IMG/VR virus record: IMGVR_UViG_3300035698_008409
Coordinates: 1 to 22,081 of that record
Direction: 5' to 3' (one strand)
DNA: 22,081 nt
Origin: a virus
The notes under the pieces are model-generated. The model was not told the DNA's origin. It saw only the letters and a list, made by a program, of their open reading frames with translations, and did not search any database. Positions 15,429 to 21,861 of this stretch are shown here, one piece after another; position 1 is the stretch's first letter; the number at the start of each line of letters is the position of its first letter. The position numbers and the translations under genes were made by a program.

Positions 15429-15869
15429 TCAGCTTTGTCTAACAATCTTAATTAAGGAACCGTCCTTTAAGTATGGCAATAACATATTCCAGGCTTGAGC
15501 ATTGGGAATACCATGTACTCTGAAATCTGGAATCCAACCGGTATCTCTGGAGTCTGAGACCGATGCATACTTAAAGGCCGTACTATTGAGAGTCTGTAGT
15601 TCTTCTTCTGGCTCAATGCCATCAATCAAACTATAGGCTACCAAACAACATACTTTTTTGATGACATCTGGTACGTCCGTTTCGTCATCCCGAGGAAATT
15701 CATTATCCTGCGTACTGCTCGTCTTGTCACCGTCGTAATTCAACGTGTCTAATAATCGGGTGGCCGTATTTAATGCTAAATCTTTATCAGTAGCACTGGA
15801 CCAAGCCGAGTAACCATACTCCGTAGCGAAGAAAGCATCTGCGTAAGTTTCGTCAGCGTAACTACTCAT
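15429..15869 (-). CDS. Head-tail connector-like protein (DnaT_2-like), 146 aa
   Basis: ATG at 15869 directly abuts the portal stop, with GGAGGG a little upstream. The N-terminus reads YADETYADAFFATE, then YSAWSSATDKDLALNTATRLLDTL. That matches the pattern YaDaYfa ... W..at...k..AL..AT..ld often labelled DnaT-like ssDNA-binding (DnaT_2) but usually found in phage head-neck operons as a connector/adaptor of the gp6 type. A helical segment (VPDVIKKVCCLVAYSLI) follows, as in that group. It would bridge portal and head-closure proteins. Its place between portal and scaffold, not after the coat, is less usual. It is probably not a DNA replication protein. Confidence 0.72.
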   Translation of the reverse strand: MSSYADETYADAFFATEYGYSAWSSATDKDLALNTATRLLDTLNYDGDKTSSTQDNEFPRDDETDVPDVIKKVCCLVAYSLIDGIEPEEELQTLNSTAFKYASVSDSRDTGWIPDFRVHGIPNAQAWNMLLPYLKDGSLIKIVRQS

Positions 15870-17522
15870 CTACTTACCCTCCCCACGTTGTTCTTTGCCT
15901 TCTTTTTCTTCCGAAGAAGTAGGCTGTCCTGATTGAGTCTCTGGTAAACCTCTAGCTTCGCCACCTGCAGCGGCCATACCGCCACCCTTGGCTTGCGAAA
16001 TCGCAATAGCCTCTAACTTGTCTAAGTGGTCTTCCTTAGCTTTCTCAGATTCCCCGGTCTTGTAACCTCTAGCTGCCGAAGCCGTCGCAGCTGAAACCAA
16101 ACCATTTTCAATGTCAGTATCAATGGTCTTAGGATCAGCATTCACAGTCTCAGCTTTGTCAATCTCTGATGCTATCTTAGTTAAAATATCTTCCGATACC
16201 TTACCATTAAGAACAGAAACTGACACTTGCTTAGAAATTTCACGCCGGTAAGTATTGCTATTGACTTGGTGTTGCATGTCAATAAAATACTTTGAGTCTT
16301 CTCGTCGGTCTTCATCACTCTTAAGGCTGTAATTTAATGGGTAATTTACTTGGGAGGTCTGAGAGTTCTCATACTCTGCCCAAATTTCAGCGATTTGATT
16401 CTCGCCGTTCTCTAATACAAGGCCAATGAAGCTAAGACCGGCTTCTAACGATCGGTTGTCAAAGGACTTAGATTCCGCAGACGACATTGCCGTTGAGAAA
16501 TCTGAAACTCCTAGATTAACTAACCTTTTAATATCCTGCTTTAATTGCTCTGCCTTCTGCATACTGACCACTAATGGTTCAGACGAAGGATGAATAAAGC
16601 CAGGACGTTCCACATTCACGCCATAGGATCTGCCTGTTGCAGCACCAGTAGCAATAGTAGTGTCCTCTTCGCCCTCAGTGGGCTTCAAATGCTTCCCTTT
16701 TACCCTGCCATCAACCTGTTCTGTGTAGAACGGATAGTTTGATTTCAGGATGTAAGAGATATCAGAAGATTCTATATTTAATAGAGCCACCTGATAATCC
16801 GCAACATCCTCCATCAAAGCAGAAGGTAACTGGAAAACAACAAAAGGAATTCGCTTCAAATTGAGAATAGTTTTTTCTGCATGGGTCGGTGTGAAATCAT
16901 AAGTCTCACTAAATTGAACCGTAACATAACCATCTTCCAAAGTATAAAAGCGAAATCTTTCAGTTGAATCATAGACCAGTCCTGTGACTGAGTCGTTCTT
17001 ATAAATTGTATCTCTTAAGAGCAACGTCCTTAAATTATTGGCCGAATCATAAGACCAAGATAAAATATCTTCAGTGCGATATAGATATAAGTAGGGTACT
17101 TTACCCAAAGAATCTGCTAGTGTATTACCTTCAAACGTAGGCATGTCAACGTAAACGCCAACTCTGCCCATAGGCAATAGTTCAGTTAATAGCTCTGAGC
17201 CAATGAAACTATTCATGTTTTGGCCGGTAAGGTCAACACCGTTGGCCAGCCCAGCCATTGCGTCTTGGTAATTATTAGAACCACCAATGCGTTTTACATC
17301 AACGATGCGTTGAAAAATAGCATTCTTGATGTCATTAATAGCTGCTTTAGCAAATGAAGGGCTGAAACTAAGTTCTTTCCTATCATTAAATTCGTCAGTA
17401 GTCTCTCTAGTAGACATTTTCTTCAAATATCTATTTAAAAAGTCCTGTCCGCCTTTATACGCCAACCTGAATTTATCCCAATTAAGTTGGTTGGAAAGAT
17501 AAAATGGGTGTTCTCCTACCAT
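15870..17522 (-). CDS. Portal protein, DUF4055-like, 550 aa
   Basis: ATG at 17522 lies within the end of the terminase gene (8-base overlap). Residues ~50-140 carry FSPSFAKAAINDIKNAIFQR, VKRIGG, NGVDLTGQNMNSFIGSEL and LLPMGRVGVYVDMP, a portal pattern of the DUF4055 type (..vDl.G.....f......L..Gr.gv.VD.P). The middle has NLKRIPFVVFQLPS and LLNIESSDISYILKSNYPF, then a helical stem/clip region (SSAESKSFDNRSLEAGLSFIGLVLE). The C-terminal ~80 residues are Lys/Glu/Gly-rich and probably disordered. Twelve copies would form the vertex ring through which terminase pumps DNA. Adjacency to terminase, connector, scaffold and coat is the expected order. Confidence 0.92.
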   Translation of the reverse strand: MVGEHPFYLSNQLNWDKFRLAYKGGQDFLNRYLKKMSTRETTDEFNDRKELSFSPSFAKAAINDIKNAIFQRIVDVKRIGGSNNYQDAMAGLANGVDLTGQNMNSFIGSELLTELLPMGRVGVYVDMPTFEGNTLADSLGKVPYLYLYRTEDILSWSYDSANNLRTLLLRDTIYKNDSVTGLVYDSTERFRFYTLEDGYVTVQFSETYDFTPTHAEKTILNLKRIPFVVFQLPSALMEDVADYQVALLNIESSDISYILKSNYPFYTEQVDGRVKGKHLKPTEGEEDTTIATGAATGRSYGVNVERPGFIHPSSEPLVVSMQKAEQLKQDIKRLVNLGVSDFSTAMSSAESKSFDNRSLEAGLSFIGLVLENGENQIAEIWAEYENSQTSQVNYPLNYSLKSDEDRREDSKYFIDMQHQVNSNTYRREISKQVSVSVLNGKVSEDILTKIASEIDKAETVNADPKTIDTDIENGLVSAATASAARGYKTGESEKAKEDHLDKLEAIAISQAKGGGMAAAGGEARGLPETQSGQPTSSEEKEGKEQRGEGK

Positions 17523-19147
17523 GATTCAATATCCTCGTTTGGGGTATATCCAGCGGCCAGGGGTAATGCAATCTCTGCGTAGTTCCTGGCATGGGCAAAG
17601 TGGTCAGCACCTTCATTTTGATACCGACCGACTGAGTTTCCGTCAGGGTCTTCTTTATATACTTTCACAGGCTCTTGTAAATGGATTAAATAATCCTCTG
17701 GAGTATTAGTAGGTAATAGAATTCTTCCTGAACGGAATCGGCTTAAGGCCAAATCAAGCCAGGATGTTCTATCTACCGATACTCTATGTTCTTCTTCTGG
17801 GCCGGTTTTGAATTGCTTTGCTGCCGCACCGCGTACATAATAACAAACTCTTACAAAGCCATAAAAGCGTTCAGCGAAAGCAAGTGCTGCTCTGACTTCT
17901 GGCTGTGCGTCAATGACACAATAATCAACATTGTAATCATACATTAATTTGTCTAAGTCACTAAAATTATCCACTGTCAGGATATTAATGACTCGACATT
18001 TGGCATTTAGATTAGGTAGTATATTAGCTGTTCTATCGAACTTCCAACTGTCAATCTCTACATGAATGACTTTACCTACGTCAACGCCCATTGTAGTTAT
18101 TTCACCGTCCTTGTGGGTTCCCATTTGATGCGAACCTATGTTATCAGTTACTTCTTTTCTAGATAATCTCGCATCCTCAGCTTCAAAGACCAAACCCATT
18201 TTAGAGTTATAAAGCTCTTGTGCTTCGGCTGAATTGTAGCGGGCTCGGATCGTGTGAGCGGCTATTAATTGCGGAGGTACTGTTGTTGAGTATAACTGAC
18301 TACAAGTAAAACCCTTAGAGTCTCTATCTGTGTAAGCGGGGACATACTGACCCGTTGCTAACCATTCTGATTTAGTTTCATGGGGCAGTATTGCCTTACA
18401 CTTGGTGCAAATTAAATGTGATCCTTTTAATTTCTGGTCGTCCAAATTATCCGAAGTTACTATCAATGAGTCTGGGTATGATAAATTAATTATTCTGCCA
18501 CAGCTGGGACACGTAAAGAAAAACTCTTCTTGCGTCGATCTCTTATAGTAAGCATTGATACCTTTGTTCTCCGTTGTAGGAGTAGAAATCATTAGACATT
18601 GTTTGATCTCTTGACCAGACATTCGCTCCAATGCCAACGGGATGTTGTCTTTGGGCATTTCGTCTAATTCATCCAGTGCGACAAAACCACAAGGAATCGA
18701 TTTTAATTGTGACTTTGATCTACTACCTCTAACATACAGGTTGTTTTGACCGGCCCTCTTGTGTCCTACATTCTTCACGTCTGTAAAAATGTTTTTAAGA
18801 TGAGGACTGGCTTCGAGGGCCGTATCAAAACGTCCAGCTGAAAATTCACTGGCGTCCCTTTGCGTAGGTAGTACATACAAACAATCAACCGATTCCATAT
18901 CAATCTTATAAAAGGTCATGTTCAACGCCCACTCGGTGAAACCCATTTGAGCGGCTTTTTGACCTATAATTAATTCGGAATCACACTCATGTGGCTCTCT
19001 TAACCACGGAAATCTGTCAAAACGCCAATTATGTGAGGCTGGTTTTGACATTACCCGGTAAGTTTCAGCCCATTTAGCACAAGATACGATAGAGTTTCGT
19101 TTCAACCCTTCGGCAATCCGTTCCTTCATCGCTTGTGCTAAGCTCAT
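17516..19147 (-). CDS. Terminase large subunit, GpA family, 543 aa
   Basis: ATG at 19147 overlaps the previous stop by ATGA. The N-terminus has the GpA-type CAKWAETYRVMSKPASHNWRF. A Walker A-like site GQKAAQMGFTEW spans residues 62-73, and Walker B LDELDEM residues 158-164 with D159/E160. A coupling motif ISTPT lies at 187-191. A zinc-binding pair C213/C216 with C247/C250 follows, as in this family. The nuclease domain starts near residue 350 (MGVDVGKVIHVEI) with a further acidic site CVIDAQPE around 405, and ends with DHFAHARNYAEIAL. It packages and cuts concatemeric DNA at the portal. No small terminase subunit is recognisable upstream, where a protease and small membrane protein lie instead. 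Confidence 0.95.
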   Translation of the reverse strand: MSLAQAMKERIAEGLKRNSIVSCAKWAETYRVMSKPASHNWRFDRFPWLREPHECDSELIIGQKAAQMGFTEWALNMTFYKIDMESVDCLYVLPTQRDASEFSAGRFDTALEASPHLKNIFTDVKNVGHKRAGQNNLYVRGSRSKSQLKSIPCGFVALDELDEMPKDNIPLALERMSGQEIKQCLMISTPTTENKGINAYYKRSTQEEFFFTCPSCGRIINLSYPDSLIVTSDNLDDQKLKGSHLICTKCKAILPHETKSEWLATGQYVPAYTDRDSKGFTCSQLYSTTVPPQLIAAHTIRARYNSAEAQELYNSKMGLVFEAEDARLSRKEVTDNIGSHQMGTHKDGEITTMGVDVGKVIHVEIDSWKFDRTANILPNLNAKCRVINILTVDNFSDLDKLMYDYNVDYCVIDAQPEVRAALAFAERFYGFVRVCYYVRGAAAKQFKTGPEEEHRVSVDRTSWLDLALSRFRSGRILLPTNTPEDYLIHLQEPVKVYKEDPDGNSVGRYQNEGADHFAHARNYAEIALPLAAGYTPNEDIESW

Positions 19148-19482
19148 TTGACGATAACCGCATCGGCGGGAACCATCTTAAATCCCATTATTCGGCAATA
19201 ATGGTCTGCCATTGGCTTGGCGATTTCACGCGTGACAAAAGCTTCAGTGTCAGGTCGTTCGACCAAATCTGTAAGCATCTCACGCTGGGCTGCCATATTG
19301 CCAACGACAAAATGACCAATAAGCTTCGATAGCCAAGAATTGCCGCTCTTAACAAGTTCGTTCTCAAGTACGTTAGCTTTGGCTTGAAAATCGTTGATTT
19401 TCTTGTTGGCAGCAAAAGCATAAACGCCAAGAACAATGGCCAAAACAATCGCAATACTAATCCCAATAATCCAAATTAACAT
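19144..19482 (-). CDS. Small protein with N-terminal membrane segment, 112 aa
   Basis: ATG at 19482 with AAGAGG 8 bases upstream; its stop overlaps the terminase start. Residues ~2-25 are strongly hydrophobic (LIWIIGISIAIVLAIVLGVYAFAA), then NKK, an Ala/Leu/Glu-rich helix (DFQAKANVLENELVKSG) and a mostly helical soluble part to the end. One membrane helix plus a coiled coil is the shape of an inner-membrane spanin (i-spanin) or a membrane-tethered adaptor. Topology is ambiguous: the NKK after the helix would favour a cytoplasmic C-terminus, against a spanin. No outer-membrane lipoprotein partner was found. The neighbour, a membrane-anchored protease, suggests a joint envelope function. Family not recognised. 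Confidence 0.72.
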   Translation of the reverse strand: MLIWIIGISIAIVLAIVLGVYAFAANKKINDFQAKANVLENELVKSGNSWLSKLIGHFVVGNMAAQREMLTDLVERPDTEAFVTREIAKPMADHYCRIMGFKMVPADAVIVK

Positions 19483-19494
19483 CTTAATTACCTC

Positions 19495-20328
19495 TTAATT
19501 ACTTTTTACTTGCTTGATTCCAAAAACAATCGCCAGTGTAATGATGAAAATCAATACCATAGCAGACGGGAATAATAGGGCGGTCCAATTAAAATTACCC
19601 TCTTCTTCAATTTCTTTATTCTCTTCAGGCTTGGGTGTGTTGTTCGGCTTAGGCATATGCCTATCCCAAGGCCCTTCATTAACCCCGTTAAATTGTGGCT
19701 TTGGCGTTGTCGGAGGACAACTACGGCGATTAGGCCGGCATCGTTGAAATAGCCTTAGATTAGTTGTGTCAGTAACAGAACCGAAATAACATGCACCATT
19801 AGTTCCAATTGATCCTTTGCTGATAATTCCTACTAAGCCTTCAGCAGAAAAAATTCCACCACCAGATTGGCCTTTGAACAATCGGCCTTGGGTATGCAAT
19901 ATAGTTCCATCTGACACCATAGTATGCCGCGTATACATCTTAGCTCGATCAGTAACCCCAGGATAACCGCAAGCAAATAACTCAGTGCCGGGGTTTGGTG
20001 ACTGAGCAAAAGTAGCCTTAGCAATTTGATGACTTACAGGGGCAGTCGTAATAACAGCAATATCCTTTGTGCTATCTACAGTGTCTAGCTTACCGGCTAC
20101 TGAGGTCTTACCATACTGCATTGTATAAACGATATCTGAGGATACACAATGTGCGGCTGTCAAATGAAAGCCTTTCCCCTCGTAATCGCCAATATACACA
20201 CAAGAACCAACAATTGAATCGTCGGTATAAAAGCGTCCTACTGATGTAAAATGGTCAGTGGGTGGTGCAGTAGCAGCGGCTAATGGCGTAGTTAGCAATG
20301 CTAACATTATAATCCAAATTTTATACAT
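19495..20328 (-). CDS. Membrane-anchored trypsin-like (S1-fold) serine protease, 277 aa
   Basis: ATG at 20328 with AGGAG 7 bases upstream. Residues 1-21 form a signal peptide (K3, hydrophobic core WIIMLALL, AAATA then AP, a plausible cleavage site). The catalytic domain covers ~28-195: TAAHC with H60, a C43/C61 pair like the chymotrypsin C42-C58 bond, D89 in STKDIAVI, and S155 in GQSGGGIF followed by VGIIS. Family knowledge makes H60-D89-S155 the triad. Asp189 of trypsin has no clear equivalent (R149 falls there by counting), so specificity is unknown, and Gln154 replaces the usual zymogen Asp194. Residues ~199-245 are a Pro/Asn/Glu-rich linker; ~248-270 is a transmembrane helix, then a short IKQVKSN tail. 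The catalytic domain should lie outside the cytoplasm. Such a gene is unusual in a phage late operon; role unknown. Confidence 0.9.
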   Translation of the reverse strand: MYKIWIIMLALLTTPLAAATAPPTDHFTSVGRFYTDDSIVGSCVYIGDYEGKGFHLTAAHCVSSDIVYTMQYGKTSVAGKLDTVDSTKDIAVITTAPVSHQIAKATFAQSPNPGTELFACGYPGVTDRAKMYTRHTMVSDGTILHTQGRLFKGQSGGGIFSAEGLVGIISKGSIGTNGACYFGSVTDTTNLRLFQRCRPNRRSCPPTTPKPQFNGVNEGPWDRHMPKPNNTPKPEENKEIEEEGNFNWTALLFPSAMVLIFIITLAIVFGIKQVKSN

Positions 20329-20331
20329 CTC

Positions 20332-20475
20332 TTATCTCCTAATCATACATCCTGCAATAATAAAAAATGCCTTTCCCATTTTCAATGGGTGCCTAAATAT
20401 AGCCGAAATAAACATAGCTTTCAAGGCTTTAACAATTAAAGGCGTGAACAACGATAAAACAGATAAAATAATCAT
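20332..20475 (-). CDS. Cationic hydrophobic peptide, 47 aa, possible lysis/membrane protein
   Basis: ATG at 20475 overlaps the preceding stop (ATGA). The frame ends just before the protease ATG, and the protease Shine-Dalgarno lies within its last codons, so the three genes are coupled. The peptide has no Asp or Glu, seven Lys/Arg and one His, and two hydrophobic stretches (MIILSVLSLFTPLIV at 1-15 and AMFISAIF at 20-27, then AFFIIAGCMI at 36-45). It is likely membrane-active or membrane-embedded: a small holin-like protein, a protease partner or an inhibitor are options. It resembles no family I can name. Translation is supported by coupling but not by a separate strong ribosome site. Confidence 0.55.
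   Translation of the reverse strand: MIILSVLSLFTPLIVKALKAMFISAIFRHPLKMGKAFFIIAGCMIRR
20375..20389 (-). terminator. Possible weak hairpin/attenuator before the protease gene
   Basis: A perfect 6-bp stem with a 3-base loop (CCCATT-GAA-AATGGG on the minus strand) is followed nine bases later by a run of six T. It lies inside the 47-residue gene. The gap before the T run is longer than for a good intrinsic terminator, so at most it could reduce read-through or slow transcription before the protease. Confidence 0.25.
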
Positions 20476-20756
20476 GCTTCATAGAATAGTTCGACGGTTG
20501 CGGTTGCTGTAGTAGCAGTATATACTTGCAAGTGTTCCGTCGGATTCCACGCCGGAATAATCTTGGTTATGCCTGAAGCTACTGTTAGTGTAGCTGATGT
20601 GTAAATATCCTTGATAGTAATATCCGCCGAAGGCGTAATATTAACTTGAACTACCTTTTGGCTTTCAAGGTCAAGTAATGTAGCCAATAACGTCGGCGTA
20701 GTAGTAATATTAATGTTCTCAATTCGATACTTGTGTGCAATGGGTAGTTGGTTCAT
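20472..20756 (-). CDS. Small beta-rich protein of unknown function, 94 aa
   Basis: ATG at 20756 with AGGAG 7 bases upstream. The sequence is Thr/Ile/Val-rich with alternating hydrophobic residues (VVQVNITPSADITI, SATLTVASGITKIIP, TATATVELFYEA) and no cysteine, consistent with a small beta-sandwich. Its place after a fibre-like gene and two mini-genes suggests a virion appendage component. I do not recognise the family. Its stop overlaps the start of the cationic peptide gene. Confidence 0.75.
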   Translation of the reverse strand: MNQLPIAHKYRIENINITTTPTLLATLLDLESQKVVQVNITPSADITIKDIYTSATLTVASGITKIIPAWNPTEHLQVYTATTATATVELFYEA

Positions 20757-20771
20757 TTTTATACTCCTAAG

Positions 20772-20921
20772 TTAAATTCCTAATCCTAATTCTAATTCGA
20801 GGCCGGGCGGTTTCATATCTCCACCCTCCGGAAAAACCGGATCAAACCGGAATGTGTCCCAATGGGCGAATGTAAAGCTATCCCACTCAGCAAACGTGAA
20901 TGTAGTCCAGTCGATTGGCAT
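20772..20921 (-). CDS. 49-aa mini-protein with three 8-residue WxxFxF repeats
   Basis: ATG at 20921 with a very strong AAGGAG exactly 6 bases upstream, and a TAA at 20772-20774 just before the next gene's ribosome site, so it is very likely translated despite its size. Residues 4-27 are three units of eight residues: DWTTFTFA, EWDSFTFA, HWDTFRFD, with Trp at 5, 13, 21 and Phe at 8/10, 16/18, 24/26. A Pro/Gly-rich linker (PVFPEGGD) leads to a C-terminal ELELGLGI. The aromatic period of eight could give stacked beta hairpins or a binding peptide for a larger virion protein. I do not recognise the family. Confidence 0.72.
   Translation of the reverse strand: MPIDWTTFTFAEWDSFTFAHWDTFRFDPVFPEGGDMKPPGLELELGLGI
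20841..20912 (-). repeat. Three tandem 24-base units coding for WxxFxF
   Basis: Seventy-two bases made of three 24-base units, each beginning with a codon before TGG and carrying TTC/TTT at fixed positions. The third bases have drifted while Trp and Phe positions are kept, which suggests selection on the protein. Confidence 0.7.
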
Positions 20922-20927
20922 TATTTA

Positions 20928-20933
20928 CTCCTT
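20928..20933 (-). promoter_or_regulatory. Strong Shine-Dalgarno of the 49-aa gene
   Basis: AAGGAG six bases before the ATG; it overlaps the TAA of the upstream 44-residue gene, so the two are packed end to end. This is the main support for the mini-gene being real. Confidence 0.75.
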
Positions 20934-21066
20934 AAAAAATATTAATTGACTGATAGAACTTATAAAATGCATACAGTCCTAGAAAAACTCTCTTATCCGC
21001 AGAATCTATTCTGCTATTCGGTAATGGGATTTTTAATACTAACGATTGTCTATTACGACTGTTCAT
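20932..21066 (-). CDS. 44-aa basic mini-protein of unknown function
   Basis: ATG at 21066 with AGGA 6 bases upstream, the AGGA overlapping the stop of the 261-residue gene. The product (MNSRNRQSLVLKIPLPNS, then RIDSADKRVFLGLYAFYKFY) is basic with an amphipathic aromatic C-terminal half. The IDSADKRxFLGLY segment has the look of a conserved helix, but I cannot place it. Packing between two translated genes and a good ribosome site support it. Possible roles are a small virion or assembly peptide. Confidence 0.6.
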   Translation of the reverse strand: MNSRNRQSLVLKIPLPNSRIDSADKRVFLGLYAFYKFYQSINIF

Positions 21067-21074
21067 AATCTATC

Positions 21075-21860
21075 CTAACTATACTCTCCCCTAGTGGTCG
21101 TGCCGCCAGAATCGGATACAGTAGATGCGGCCACTGACCCAGAACCAGCATCGTCATAAACGGTCTGTGTGTCTGAGGTCTGAGTTATTTTATTCCTAGC
21201 TAGCAGTGTCAACCATCCTATTTTATCTTTCAAACTGGCTGTGGCAGCTGGAACACCTACTGGTTCTGAGTAAGTATCAGTGATTAATGATGCTACAATT
21301 TTCAAGGCTATAGCCTCTTGACTATGTGTATTGTCATTATAATCAGCAATTGTACCATCGACGGCCAGCATCTGAGCTAACACTGAATCGTTTGCTATAA
21401 TTGATGTTAATGTTGCTGCATTGGCGAATAAGTATTGAGCAATTTCGGCCAGATCGGTTACTCTATCTGTACTACTACCAATCGCATAGAGGTCGACGGT
21501 TTCAAGCCAGATCGGAGTGGCAATCACATCAACATCCGAATCGTTTGCATTGTCCGACGTTACCGTAACCACGACAGTATCATTCGCAAAGGCAGTGAAT
21601 CCGAACGTGTAAAGGCGGACCCTAAGTACGCCAGCTGCCTTGGTGACTGTCTGCTCTGACCCGCCGAAGGTCTCACCCTCGACGGTAACAGAAATGGTCA
21701 ACGTTCCGGCGTCAGTATGCAGGTTCTTCGTACCGTCACCAATCCGAAGGGCAACTTGCATATATCTAGCAACTGTTGCACTTGGCGTGGCGTTGTAGCA
21801 TATCTCGCCTGTAGCTAGGTCACGGTCGTCATTTACTTCTGCTCCAATTGAGATTGCCAT
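21075..21860 (-). CDS. Fibre/appendage-like virion protein, 261 aa
   Basis: ATG at 21860, one base after the previous stop, with AGG about 11 bases upstream. Residues ~1-120 are a beta-rich domain (YMQVALRIGDGTKNL, TLTISVTVEGETF, RVRLYTFGFTAFANDTVVVTV). The middle (~125-205) is helical, and the C-terminal ~60 residues read LKDKIGWLTLLARNKITQTSDTQ followed by VYDDAGSGSVAASTVSDSGG and TTTRGEYS. That ending, a short helix then a DDxGxx...StvsDxgtTxTrGEy tail, recurs at the C-termini of phage tail appendage proteins as I remember them, and may serve assembly or attachment. I infer a virion surface protein. The N-terminal half is visibly richer in G+C than the small genes downstream. Confidence 0.7.
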   Translation of the reverse strand: MAISIGAEVNDDRDLATGEICYNATPSATVARYMQVALRIGDGTKNLHTDAGTLTISVTVEGETFGGSEQTVTKAAGVLRVRLYTFGFTAFANDTVVVTVTSDNANDSDVDVIATPIWLETVDLYAIGSSTDRVTDLAEIAQYLFANAATLTSIIANDSVLAQMLAVDGTIADYNDNTHSQEAIALKIVASLITDTYSEPVGVPAATASLKDKIGWLTLLARNKITQTSDTQTVYDDAGSGSVAASTVSDSGGTTTRGEYS

Positions 21861-21861
21861 T

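Noticed and set aside
19188-19466. 92-residue frame embedded in the 112-aa membrane protein gene, possible Rz1-like overlapping spanin
   Set aside because: It has hydrophobic residues, but only because the overlapping gene encodes a membrane helix. There is no lipobox cysteine and no ribosome site, so no outer-membrane lipoprotein can be supported.
20832-20855. Repeated CCGG bases (CCGGAAAAACCGG... CCGG) as a possible regulatory or integration site
   Set aside because: They lie within the 49-aa gene, arising from repeated Arg/Phe/Pro codons, and form no stable hairpin or att-like pair elsewhere in the window.
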